Shown here: positions 16,401-24,251 of the stretch, piece by piece
Position numbering within the stretch: position 1 is the first letter of the stretch
How the letters are laid out: every line of letters starts with the position of its first letter
Assembly: GCA_027578815.1 (NCBI GenBank)
Contig: JANBTH010000190.1
Span: 1-28,007 of the forward strand
Source of the DNA: Coemansia sp. RSA 1804
Taxonomy: Eukaryota; Kickxellomycota; Kickxellomycetes; Kickxellales; Kickxellaceae
Length of the DNA stretch: 28,007 nt
Direction: 5' to 3'
Translations under genes and position numbers: made by a program
The notes under the pieces: generated by a model
Seen by the model: only the letters and a program-made list of their open reading frames with translations
Databases searched by the model: none
Told to the model about the DNA's origin: nothing

Positions 16401-18954
16401 CTGCTTGTCAGCGGTGGATGCGCACACAGGAAAACACATACTGATGGAGTGTCTGCTAAACAAGTCGCAGCTGATGCAGGGCCGTACGTGTATTCTGGTC
16501 ACTCATCATTTGTCGATGTGCTTGCCGTTTGCAAATTACCTGCTTATCATGCACGAGGGCCGTGTAGCGCTGCAGGGAACGCCAGAGGACCTGAAGGGGC
16601 GCGGAATGCTAGAGCGCATTGTAGCCGAACTTGAGTCATTCAAGCGCGTTGTCAAGAGTGACGAAAGCAGTGACACTGAGAACGCCGGTGCGGAAAACGA
16701 GGACGGACGCGGAGAAATCATTAGTCGGCGCATCAGAACCAAGGCGGCCGACCCGCCGCCCGTGCACAGTCTAGCAGAATTCTCGCGCAAGAGCGCATCG
16801 ACAGAGAAGAACCTGATGAAGCACATCAACGACAGGAAGTCTGAGGACGAGTACAATGCAGCGAGGATGCAGACAATTGCCGAGCAGCGCAGACTGGATC
16901 CGACGCACAGCATAATGTCGGCGCTGGAGGGCACTCTCACACAGGTGGAGGAGCGCGAGGAAGGACATGTAAAGTTCGAGGTGTGGCAGACGTACTTGTC
17001 GGCATGTGGCAGCGAATCGTTCTGGTTCACCTCGATTCTGATGCTGATTCTCTGGCAGGCGGTTGTTGTGATGCAGGACTACTGGATTCGCGTGTGGGTG
17101 GCGTCGTCTTCGTCGTCGTCAGGCGCAGACACCGGCAGCAGCAGCAACAGCAATAATGCAGTGCGTGGACTAACAGAAGATGAGGCGCCAATGTACTGGC
17201 TGTCGGTGTATATTGCGATTGGCCTTGTCAGCATAGGTATCCGTGTAATGCTAAAGTACTACACGTTCTCTGGAGCAATCAGCGCATCCCGTACAATTCA
17301 CCGACGCCTGTTGGGTGCTGTCATACATGCGACGCCACGGTTCTTCCACGCAACGCCGTTCGGGCGCATTATAAGTCGGTTTTCGCGCGAGATGCTGTCT
17401 ACGGACGAGACAACAATGGACATGCTTCTGTGGTGGGCGTCGGACATTGTTGCTGTTGTCAGCGTGTTCACTATCGTCATGGCAGTGACGCCTGCCTTCA
17501 TCTTTGTTGCAGTGCTTGTAGTGGCAACGTACATGTCAATTGGTTACTATTACCTGAATGCTTCCCGCGAGCTCAAGCGACTCGAGTCAAACAGCATGAC
17601 TCCGCTGCTGTCGCTGTTCAGTGAGCTAATTCTGGGCGTGGCAACAATTCGCGCATTCAACACCAAGCACTACTACTTGAAGGAAGCGATCAACCAGATC
17701 AAGGCGCAGAACAGACCGTTTTACATGGTGTGGTCGGCATTGCGGTGGCTGACCGTGCGTATTGATCTTGCCAGCGCAACCGTCTCGTTCACCTGCGCAT
17801 TGTGCATCATAATGAGTCTCGATTGGATTGATCCAGGATTGGCTGGCTTTGCGCTGATGTACTCGCTGTCGTTCTCGGAGCGGATGATGTACGTTATTCG
17901 CAACTTTAGTGACAACGAACTCAATATGAACGCAATTGAGCGCATCATGCAATACATGGATGTTGCGCAGGAGGCATCGCTGCATTCTAGCACCAGACAC
18001 AGGCCATCGCCTACGTGGCCAGAATCTGGGTCTCTCCACATCAAGAACCTTGTGGTCGAGTACACACCAGGAGTTCCGGTTCTACACAGTATCTCGCTCT
18101 CTGTTGCACATGGCGAAAAGATCGGTATCATGGGTCGCACAGGTGCTGGAAAGAGCAGCCTGGTTATGGCGCTGCTGCGGTCTATCGAGGCCACCAAGGG
18201 CAGAATTGTTCTAGACGGCGTCAATATTGCCAAGATTGGGCTTGAAGACCTGCGTCGTAACGTCACTGTTATTCTGCAGGACCCCGTGCTGTTCAACGGA
18301 ACCATTCGGTTCAATCTGGATCCATTCAACGAGTACCCGGACGAGGTTCTGTGGGATGCCCTACGCCGCACTCATTTGGTGCGTGAGCACAGCTCCCATA
18401 CAACCGGTAACGCAAACACTAACACTAGCGAGACTAGCGACAATGTTGGTGGCGGTGACAGTGTTGATGGTGATGGGCCAATCCTGAAGCGGCTGTCGGG
18501 AATCTTCAACTCCCTCGACGCCGAGATCAAGGAGAACGGAAAGAATCTGTCGGTGGGCCAACGGCAGCTTGTAGCAATGGCGCGGGCGCTTGTCAGGCGG
18601 TCCAAACTGATTATTATGGATGAAGGTACTGCGTCCATCGACTTCCATTGGGACGATTGCCTACAGCAGACCATTCGCGGGCCAGAGTTTGCCAACTCCA
18701 CTCTTCTCTGCATTGCGCACCGTCTGCGCACTATCATCGACTACGACCGCATCCTTGTCCTCGACAAAGGCAATGTTGCAGAGTTTGACACGCCAAAGAG
18801 GCTGCTGGAGAACAGGGGCGGTATTTTCAGAAACATGTGCGAGAACTCTGGCGAATTCAATCATCTCTATGCTGTGGCCAACTGTAGTCAGTCCACGTCT
18901 GGCGGTAGAGGTAGGGCATCGATGCCTGGTTCCAGTCCAATATCGCCACGGTAA
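13465..18954 (+). CDS. ABCC-family ABC transporter, Ybt1/Vmr1-like (tandem copy 2)
   Basis: An uninterrupted frame of 1829 residues, collinear with the gene at 6191 throughout. It has an N-terminal hydrophobic extension (about 1-280), TMD1, and NBD1 with GPTGSGKSS (Lys843), LSGGQ at 954-958 and DD at 978-979. TMD2 starts near 1176. NBD2 has GRTGAGKSS (Lys1563), LSVGQ at 1695-1699 and DE at 1719-1720. The post-Walker-B segment reads DEGTASIDFHWDD, where copy 1 has DEATASVDFDTDD. This is an unusual D-loop neighbourhood, but the catalytic Glu is kept. The linker before NBD1 keeps an acidic dileucine (E789-L793-L794). The low-complexity insertions fall at the same positions as in copy 1 but with unrelated sequence, richer in Asn/Ser/Gly than Ala. 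Wobble bases are mixed, unlike the GC-saturated copy 1. Probably a vacuolar pump of diverged substrate or expression range. Function beyond the family is not inferable. Confidence 0.93.
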   Translation: MALDIINRLRPTSIRSRAIAAAAVAAVAALYFAGLLVGHVAGFVLGDRIKHCNPGDKHGWEWWSMESDCFRAGFLWPAIVLLASTLVSAALTLCLALPPLQASEETEDDNSDFATDGGAPLARFGVGITKKPLRLPVGPAVLIDNRVTTGVWIIVVLAIQTVAFGSWWVVEWRDTQGISEMSRRLPRLLAQTAALQLVASVACVRTLVLNGRRTYTGLFPWVLPVLSLVVLAVCLGEAYASFFSLCNATVPIAGPQASPRSNLLVASVVVSAVLVFLFACPQRRPIYMRPRVEGNEALAYLVENSESTGEENNNDESTPISAPGDAMEHNLLDSPESSASWLSRATFSWLSESMRLGGTRRMEYTDLYRLAAEDNPVSCWRRYRRHRKSDRSLLVALGLTLAPELLLQLSFSVIMCAVQFSGPFFLQRILRTIQHLKQHRDTGEPMPPGITRRAYLDAVGLFVFTLLTSLLASQVMWLGRHIGMRIKGVIIAEMSSKTLRRRDKGSYARVPNNGTSSSNNEQEPQPQLAADGKIMNLLTADFQRVVEVSTYLDRVYAMPLTLALGMWYMYRVLGASALYGMSVAAVYVPLTRIMYKYLTRLENATTALSDDRISAISEVLHGIMAVKLFGWESGFSASIDQKREQQLQSQWRVYLFMTLIHSIALVGPMLILIVMFAVYVIVLGNSMTAEIAFTTISVFQVIRLVLERMPGFFSWATNATVSLGRIDAYLRQPQVQALESRVVSQSRESSVLGFECASLEWTVAPLPVARSSNTGGSNATAATEVSDDEETPLLDAPVSASPTTPLTRNPQEEDLVSFSLENIDVRFPLGGLSIVAGPTGSGKSSLLSALVGEMTLTKGRVLLPTANPWEIVAENPKYKDILALSDEGLAIRDVAYVAQEAWLRNATIRENILFGEPYNRERYEEVLRVCALKPDLRILVAGDESEIGERGITLSGGQKQRVALARAVYSSRRILLIDDCLSAVDAHTGKHILMECLLNKSQLMQGRTCILVTHHLSMCLPFANYLLIMHEGRVALQGTPEDLKGRGMLERIVAELESFKRVVKSDESSDTENAGAENEDGRGEIISRRIRTKAADPPPVHSLAEFSRKSASTEKNLMKHINDRKSEDEYNAARMQTIAEQRRLDPTHSIMSALEGTLTQVEEREEGHVKFEVWQTYLSACGSESFWFTSILMLILWQAVVVMQDYWIRVWVASSSSSSGADTGSSSNSNNAVRGLTEDEAPMYWLSVYIAIGLVSIGIRVMLKYYTFSGAISASRTIHRRLLGAVIHATPRFFHATPFGRIISRFSREMLSTDETTMDMLLWWASDIVAVVSVFTIVMAVTPAFIFVAVLVVATYMSIGYYYLNASRELKRLESNSMTPLLSLFSELILGVATIRAFNTKHYYLKEAINQIKAQNRPFYMVWSALRWLTVRIDLASATVSFTCALCIIMSLDWIDPGLAGFALMYSLSFSERMMYVIRNFSDNELNMNAIERIMQYMDVAQEASLHSSTRHRPSPTWPESGSLHIKNLVVEYTPGVPVLHSISLSVAHGEKIGIMGRTGAGKSSLVMALLRSIEATKGRIVLDGVNIAKIGLEDLRRNVTVILQDPVLFNGTIRFNLDPFNEYPDEVLWDALRRTHLVREHSSHTTGNANTNTSETSDNVGGGDSVDGDGPILKRLSGIFNSLDAEIKENGKNLSVGQRQLVAMARALVRRSKLIIMDEGTASIDFHWDDCLQQTIRGPEFANSTLLCIAHRLRTIIDYDRILVLDKGNVAEFDTPKRLLENRGGIFRNMCENSGEFNHLYAVANCSQSTSGGRGRASMPGSSPISPR

Positions 18955-18986
18955 ATACAACGGATTTAGAATAGGTCATGTTTGTC

Positions 18987-18992
18987 AATAAA
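18987..18992 (+). terminator. Polyadenylation signal of ABC transporter copy 2
   Basis: AATAAA 33 bases after the stop, running into an A-tract. A second AATAAA at 19128-19133 is a possible alternative. The downstream gene is convergent, so the 3' ends lie close together. Confidence 0.5.
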
Positions 18993-19216
18993 AAAAAAGT
19001 AGTGCATGGTCAATGTATTTTCAGTTATTCCATGTCATATTAGCCATGACGATTGTGGTGTTATCAATATAAAATACAATTTAATGGCGTATCTATCAAA
19101 AAAAACAAAGTACAACAAGATAGTGTGAATAAATGGTCTTTCAAGAATCCTGTGGTTTCACCTAGTGGCGAAATAGCAGATTATTCTTCCGGCAACAACT
19201 CGCTTGATGTCCTCAG

Positions 19217-20083
19217 TTAGTAGTAGTCGCTATCGGCGAGACCCGTGATGTTTGCAATAAACTGGATATGATAGTTCACATTGATGTCGACGTGGGCAAC
19301 GCCAGTAACAGCTCCTTTCGGATTAGTGAAGTACACAATCTGGGATGCGATTCCCGCCAGCTTTGTTTGTCCATTGTCATTAACAACGATAGCAGACCCA
19401 GCGTCGCCCAAATTAGCACCAGCCTTGGTGTCTGCAAAGTCAAACGAACAGATCTGGGCCTTGTTGCTTGATACGTAGCCATCGATGTACGCGGTGCACT
19501 CGTTCTTGTACCCAACAGACGTGATAGCACCTCTGAGCCAGCCCAGTAGCAAAGTGTCGGTGGGTCCGGTTTTGCCCCACCCAACAGTAAGCACCTGCTG
19601 CCGTGGGTACAGCTCGCCGTTGTATAGCTTGACCATGCTGGAGGTGGAGTAGAGCGAGAGCACAGGCACCTCGAGCAACGCTATATCGTACCTGTAATCC
19701 AGCGTGTTTTTGGCGGTGACAAAGTCTGGGTGGATGTGGATGTATGTGCAGGTTGTGTTGGTTTGCTCTGATCGCAATCCGCTTCCGTACCCTACAACCA
19801 GCGTGCTTGGGTCGATTGCTTTGTTGTTGCTGTCCAGGAAACTGTGGGCCGATGTGATGATAAAGTTCGATGAGAGGATTATTCCTCCCGCCTGGCTGGC
19901 GCCTGTGCTGCCACCTGCGGTGCTGCTCTTTGATTTTATTCCAATAAACGCCGCGTACTCGGTCATTCCCTTTGGTATCAACATCCCATCGTATATTCGC
20001 TTTTTTCGTCCTCGCTCCCGTGCTTCAACTCCTAGCACTGCGCTCGTGAATAAAATGCTGGCTAGTAATGCCAATATATGCAT
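19217..20083 (-). CDS. Secreted trypsin-fold serine protease homologue, catalytic Ser replaced by Ala
   Basis: A 288-residue S1-family protein. A signal peptide covers about residues 1-18. A basic propeptide end RKKR (26-29) comes before the mature N-terminus IYDG, matching the IVGG of trypsins and cleavable by a kexin. The catalytic His is kept (SAHS, His80) and so is the Asp (YDIALL, Asp133). The GDSGG motif, however, reads GDAGS: Ala228 (codon complement at 19400-19402) replaces the nucleophile. The Cys42-Cys58 bridge is also gone (Ser81 follows the His), and position 189 of the specificity pocket is Gly222. One disulfide, Cys196-Cys212, looks retained. The frame is intact and the fold residues (VGWG near 167-170) persist, which suggests a maintained non-catalytic protein rather than a decaying gene. 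Its nearest neighbour, also on the minus strand, is an intact protease, so a regulatory or binding role is possible. The fold call is firm; loss of activity is inferred from the missing serine. Confidence 0.88.
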   Translation of the reverse strand: MHILALLASILFTSAVLGVEARERGRKKRIYDGMLIPKGMTEYAAFIGIKSKSSTAGGSTGASQAGGIILSSNFIITSAHSFLDSNNKAIDPSTLVVGYGSGLRSEQTNTTCTYIHIHPDFVTAKNTLDYRYDIALLEVPVLSLYSTSSMVKLYNGELYPRQQVLTVGWGKTGPTDTLLLGWLRGAITSVGYKNECTAYIDGYVSSNKAQICSFDFADTKAGANLGDAGSAIVVNDNGQTKLAGIASQIVYFTNPKGAVTGVAHVDINVNYHIQFIANITGLADSDYY

Positions 20084-20699
20084 TTTTCTTAGATGTTTGT
20101 TGAAATGTACAAGCTCTTTAATAAATTATAAATACAAGTTAATATAATAAAGCTAGCAGAATAATAACTGAAAGTTAAGGAAAAAGGAAAAAGAGGGAAA
20201 AGCAAAGTGGAGAATCCCAAATGCCAACATTCCAAAGATAAAAAAATATAAAGAAAAAATGATTCTGTGCTTTTACTTTATTGTGGAAACACACTCATAC
20301 ATACATACAAGGTTTATGTAGAATAAAAAACTATAAAGAAGAGAAAAACGTGCGACTAATAATAGGTGTGCTTTTGGTTATGTATTCCACTAAAAGGATT
20401 TCTGAATATAACGCTAGTTCATTTTGTAACGACTGGTATTGTCTTTCTTCTCTATACATAATGCCTCAGCCTTTTGATTATATGAAGAAGGATAAGGCTC
20501 CCTAATGTGATGTCTGTGTTCATGAAAATTAAACCATGTCTTTTGAAAAAAAGGGTGTAATTGTTTTCCTCTTTCATTGCTAACAGAAGGTTAAGGATTG
20601 TATTCACATAATCAACATTGGGTGATTTCAAAAATATATCAAATACATGGTAAAAAACGTAAAAATAAGTTAGGACTTTTAACATAGCAGTTGCCAGTA
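20084..20699. other. AT-rich spacer between the two minus-strand protease genes
   Basis: No gene is seen. Read on the minus strand, it holds the 3' UTR of the protease ending at 20700, with an AATAAA-type signal (TTTATT on the plus strand at 20277-20282). It also holds the promoter of the pseudoprotease. Confidence 0.55.
20126..20134 (-). promoter_or_regulatory. TATA box of the pseudoprotease gene
   Basis: On the minus strand the sequence reads TATTTATAA, about 45 bases before the ATG at 20083. Suggestive because of position, but the region is AT-rich throughout. Confidence 0.4.
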
Positions 20700-21770
20700 C
20701 TACAGCCAGGGCAAGGCGGTTGCGGTCTTGGTTTTGGTAACAGCAATCACTTTAGTTACAATCTCCACCTCTGTATTGGTGCACTTGGCAGAGTCGCCAC
20801 CGGAGGAGGATTTGTTTTCAGCCGGTGTTGGAGCTGCCTTGTTAGTTAGAGTTGGTGATGGTGATGGTGATTGCGAGGGCTTTGGAGTTGGTTTTGGACT
20901 AGGTGGAGGTGTAGCAGCCTTTTCGCCAGTCAGATACTCGTTGGTCAGGCCCGATTTCTCAATAACAAAACTGAGATGTGCCTTTATATGCGTAAAGAAG
21001 GTAGCACTGTTTGCACCGCCGCACACAAGAGTACCAAACGCAATGATCCTGGACGGAAGGCCAACCAGCTTCTGCACATTGTTATCCTTGGCCATAAGGC
21101 TGCCGCCCGAATCGCCGCCGCATACGCCAATACCGGGGGTCTTGGACGACAATGTGCACACCATGTCACCGTTGTTGTTATCAAAGTTGCTAAAGTACTT
21201 TTTGCACGTCGCGTTGTCACCAACTATAAGATTTGCACCACGTAGGAGGTTCTTGTTTTTGACGGAATCCTCAGACCCGCCCCATCCAAGAGATAAAAGT
21301 GTTGCCCCAGGAGCTACGTCTTTGTTATAGACCATAGCACGCTGGGTATTGGCGCCGCTGATTGCAGGGATCTTGATGACGGCAATGTCGTACCGCGGGT
21401 CCTCGCTGTTCTTGTCGATTATGTATTTGGGATGAGTCCACGCCTTGGTGGCCACGGCCTTCTTCTGCTTGCCCTTGTCACCGCTGTCGTAACCAATGGT
21501 TAGTTTGTACGAGTCCTGGTATGGACTTGCGCCGCTTTCCAGACAGTGTGCGGCGGTGATAACATATTCGGGAGAAACTATTGTTGCACCGCACACAAAC
21601 ATTCCACCGGGCCCCTTGTCAATCAGCAAGGACGCAGCATAAGGTGCTTGGTTGTCAGCCGCCGTGTATCCACCGTATATACGCTTATCCAATATCTGCT
21701 GCCCAATCGCAGCCCCCAAGCTCTGGCTACCAAGTAAAGCAAGAAGTAAAATAATAATAGACAGATGCAT
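20700..21770 (-). CDS. Secreted trypsin-fold serine protease with Pro/Ser-rich C-terminal tail
   Basis: A 356-residue S1-family endopeptidase. A signal peptide covers about residues 1-20. A short propeptide ends in Lys29-Arg30 before IYGG, so activation by a kexin or tryptic cut is expected. The triad is complete: His75 in TAAHC, Asp128 in YDIAV, Ser221 in GGDSGG. Disulfides Cys60-Cys76 and Cys189-Cys205 fit the family. The residue equivalent to Asp189 of trypsin is Gly215, so cleavage after Arg/Lys is not expected; chymotrypsin- or elastase-like preference is more likely. From about residue 285 a low-complexity Pro/Ser/Lys stretch leads to a short Thr/Val/Lys-rich end. This end lacks the hydrophobic segment of a GPI signal, so the tail may attach non-covalently to the wall or act as a spacer. 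It is oriented with the pseudoprotease downstream of it. Confidence 0.93.
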   Translation of the reverse strand: MHLSIIILLLALLGSQSLGAAIGQQILDKRIYGGYTAADNQAPYAASLLIDKGPGGMFVCGATIVSPEYVITAAHCLESGASPYQDSYKLTIGYDSGDKGKQKKAVATKAWTHPKYIIDKNSEDPRYDIAVIKIPAISGANTQRAMVYNKDVAPGATLLSLGWGGSEDSVKNKNLLRGANLIVGDNATCKKYFSNFDNNNGDMVCTLSSKTPGIGVCGGDSGGSLMAKDNNVQKLVGLPSRIIAFGTLVCGGANSATFFTHIKAHLSFVIEKSGLTNEYLTGEKAATPPPSPKPTPKPSQSPSPSPTLTNKAAPTPAENKSSSGGDSAKCTNTEVEIVTKVIAVTKTKTATALPWL

Positions 21771-22370
21771 GATTAAACTCGATAGGCTTTATAAGATAGT
21801 ATGCAAAAGTTAGCTAGATAAATAATGGAAAAAAGGGACAGGATGAATGTGCAGACTGTTGGTAGATTCTGTGAGATACATCCATGTATTTAAACAAGAA
21901 GAAAAATGAAAAAACTGTGTTGTTCTATGTTTATGAGCAATTGAATAAATCCTTTCTATTCTACTAAGGTTGAGATATCTGTTTCCAATATCTCATATTT
22001 ACAATGAAGCCCTTGTTGGCTATTAACGGATATAGATGACAAGATCAACTTTACAGCCTGATGCTCAAAGAAAGACAACAAAGCGGTTTCTGGATAAGAC
22101 CAGAAATAAAATTCAATAACCAAGCCCAGTACAAAGATATAGAATAGAACAAGCAGAAAAGGCGATGAACATCTGCTAACAAACACGCGATTCAGTGTAG
22201 AACGATGATTTCGCGGAAAAATATGAACAAGGCGCGGCATGCGTTTTTTTGTACAGACCATGGCTTTTTGACATGGATAAAGCGGGTTAAGCAAGAAACT
22301 ATACAAAGACATTATGCCGACAAGCAGACTATCTAGTGTCTGCAGAAACACTTTTCTAGAGTCTACATGC
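21771..22370. other. Spacer between PDX1-like gene and protease; holds a doubtful membrane-protein frame
   Basis: AT-rich. A minus-strand open frame with a start at 22378 runs to 21956 (140 residues). It overlaps the end of the PDX1-like gene by 8 bases and contains two hydrophobic stretches, near residues 16-34 and 72-95. It has no recognised domain. It may be chance within a 3' UTR or a small membrane protein. I do not call it a gene. Confidence 0.4.
21787..21795 (-). promoter_or_regulatory. TATA-like element of the active protease gene
   Basis: CTTATAAAG on the minus strand, 17-25 bases before the ATG at 21770. That spacing implies a very short leader, so it could be coincidental. Confidence 0.3.
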
Positions 22371-22378
22371 TTAGTCAT
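21956..22378 (-). CDS. Doubtful small two-helix membrane protein
   Basis: A 140-residue frame starting at the Met complement 22376-22378. Two hydrophobic segments are separated by a basic stretch. No homology is recognised, the codon use is AT-rich and unlike the neighbouring PDX1-like gene, and the start lies inside that gene's last codons. It is listed because a frame of this length with well-formed hydrophobic helices may not be chance. It could equally be 3' UTR. Confidence 0.15.
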   Translation of the reverse strand: MTKHVDSRKVFLQTLDSLLVGIMSLYSFLLNPLYPCQKAMVCTKKRMPRLVHIFPRNHRSTLNRVFVSRCSSPFLLVLFYIFVLGLVIEFYFWSYPETALLSFFEHQAVKLILSSISVNSQQGLHCKYEILETDISTLVE

Positions 22379-23225
22379 CGACAGACTGTGCAGTGGCGCT
22401 AACGGATGGATGGCTGGCTGGATGCTGGGTTGCAGCAACAATAGCGGCTATACGCTGCGCGGAGTCTGGCGTGTGGAAAACCTGGTTGCTGACAATAACG
22501 CCAGCGCAGCCCATCTCAACCATATACGCAGCATCGGACGGCTGCGTAATAGCGCCGGCAGCGAACAGCGGAACCTGCAATCTGCGCAGCCGTGCCACCT
22601 GCTTGAGCAGCGAGTAGTCAGCGCAAATTGTCTCTGCGTAGGTGCGCAGACTCTCCTCGTTGTCGGCCCTTTTGACGGCGCCAAGGATCTCGCGGTTGAT
22701 GCGCTCAATGTCGACGATTGCCTGCGCAGGGTTTGCGCGCTCCTCATTCGCGCTGCCTCTAACACATATTGCACCGGCGCCCTCGCGCACACGCCACAGT
22801 GCCTCTGCCAGCGACGATGCGCCGCATATGTATGGCCGACTGCGTTTGTGCTTATTGACCTGGTCGGCGTATCCAGCGTCAACTGTTTCTGTCTCCTCCA
22901 CGCCGTCTACGCGCATCTTGTCGGCTGCGTCGCTCTCAACTTCGCTGCCGCCGTGGATGCGCACAAACACAGGAATTGCCACCGAGTCTAACACGTCGCG
23001 CACTGCGTCTGCGCTGGCGACGCACGACTCGATGTTCTCTTGCTGCTCTGTCTCTATCGGGTGCTCGGCATCCACTACAATAACACCACCCGCCCCGCCG
23101 CGCTCCGCCAGCTTTGCCTCCAGCTGGCTGCTCACACAGAATATTGCCTTCTGCCTTAGCAACTGCATAAAGCATATGTTGTCTGCCCATCTTTCTCGCT
23201 GCTCCTTGCTGAGGCCGCTGTTCAT
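22371..23225 (-). CDS. PDX1/SNZ-family pseudoenzyme (pyridoxal 5'-phosphate synthase-like)
   Basis: A 284-residue TIM-barrel protein of the PdxS/Snz family, which makes vitamin B6 from ribose 5-phosphate, glyceraldehyde 3-phosphate and ammonia. Family landmarks in order: an IPV strand (84-86), the NKH motif (124-126), P-Y-I-C-G (131-135), LAEALWRVREGA (139-150), FAAGAITQPSDAA, and MGCAGVIV near the end. The working residues are gone. By eye, Bacillus PdxS Asp24 aligns with Cys30, Lys81 (sugar Schiff base) with Arg89, and Lys149 with Arg156. The GTGN-type phosphate loop reads as a charged stretch with Asn/Glu, and the second phosphate site GSG is SNQ. The C-terminus is shorter and different. 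I chose the Met at 23225, which gives a family-like length; a Met at 23330 would add 35 basic residues that look like leader sequence. The frame is intact and GC-rich between AT-rich flanks, so it is probably maintained, perhaps as a partner of a true PDX1 encoded elsewhere. Confidence 0.85.
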   Translation of the reverse strand: MNSGLSKEQRERWADNICFMQLLRQKAIFCVSSQLEAKLAERGGAGGVIVVDAEHPIETEQQENIESCVASADAVRDVLDSVAIPVFVRIHGGSEVESDAADKMRVDGVEETETVDAGYADQVNKHKRSRPYICGASSLAEALWRVREGAGAICVRGSANEERANPAQAIVDIERINREILGAVKRADNEESLRTYAETICADYSLLKQVARLRRLQVPLFAAGAITQPSDAAYMVEMGCAGVIVSNQVFHTPDSAQRIAAIVAATQHPASHPSVSATAQSVDD

Positions 23226-23710
23226 CCTTCTTTTTCTATTTCTATTTCTTTTGGCTGCTGTATCCAACACTGCACAGATTATATTACACTTCGTGATATG
23301 TATTTTTAGTTTAAACAGTCTTATATGCAAGTGCGCGGGATATACAGTCTAGGTAGGAAAGAAAAAGAAAGAGACAATGGTCTCGTTGTAACGGCTGGAT
23401 TTGTACAAAGTATGCCAATATGTGACATTTGGTGCTTCTTTGCTCTTTTCCCTTTTCTGCTGCCAGATGAACCAGCCCTCTAGATAATACGCATTGGAAA
23501 GCATCCGGCCCATGCCTTGCTTTATACAAGGTTCTTTTGAGAAAGGGGCTCTTTCGCAGGTGATGCCTTACATGTCAACATGTGGAATGACCGGGGTATT
23601 TTTCATCGGCGGGCTTGTGGTTGATGATAGAGCAAGAGAGACTAATCGAGATTAGATAATGTCGTTGGGCAATCGAGCGAAATCAAAAGGCCATATTTTA
23701 TTTTAGGAAA

Positions 23711-23838
23711 TGACGTAGTTGTGCCTTAAAATCAGTCCGCTTTGTCGTTCTCACAAGAAAAGCGGGCGCACAAGCGAACCAATAAGGGCAGCAGATCCTC
23801 TCACCCACTTCGGCCTTGGTTGATCACAGCCAGCCAAT
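23711..23838. promoter_or_regulatory. CRE-like site and two CCAAT boxes in the divergent promoter
   Basis: TGACGTAG at 23711-23718 resembles bZIP/CREB-type sites. CCAAT at 23779-23783 and at 23834-23838 are 55 bases apart and in the same orientation, fitting the HAP/NF-Y complex. They could serve either flanking gene. Confidence 0.35.
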
Positions 23839-24243
23839 TAGTGGGTTGATGTGTGAAGCTGCCTGCTGCTGCAATTCTTGTTTGGACTGTGCAGCGACCA
23901 AAAGAAAGGGAAGAAAGGAGAAAGGAAAATTCTCCCAGCATTTTTATCTCATAAAATGGCAGCAAGCAAGCTTCGGCTTTGCCTTTTTGTGCCTTCTGTG
24001 GGCTTGTTTGAGCCGACTCTTGATTCTCCCTTCTTTTCCTTTCCTGCCTTCATTTTTTCCTGTATTTTTGTTGTAGTTATTGTATACCTTTTTCAGTGTG
24101 CAGCTCCTGACCCTTGTGTATTGGGGTTTTTCCATTTCTTCTCTTTTTTCGGACTGCTGTGCTCTAACCCGTTGTCAGAATAAAGCGAAAGACAGCAACG
24201 TTTTCCCTCTTCTACCCCTCTTTTGTCCACTCTTGCAAAGGAA

Positions 24244-24251
24244 ATATAAAA
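24244..24251 (+). promoter_or_regulatory. TATA-like element upstream of the PY-motif protein gene
   Basis: ATATAAAA about 296 bases before the ATG at 24547. Use of this site would imply a leader of roughly 260 bases ending in a CAA-rich stretch. Confidence 0.3.

Noticed and set aside
23226..23330. 35-residue N-terminal extension of the PDX1-like protein
   Set aside because: Basic, Lys/Arg-rich and AT-rich, with no counterpart in the family. The Met at 23225 gives the usual length.
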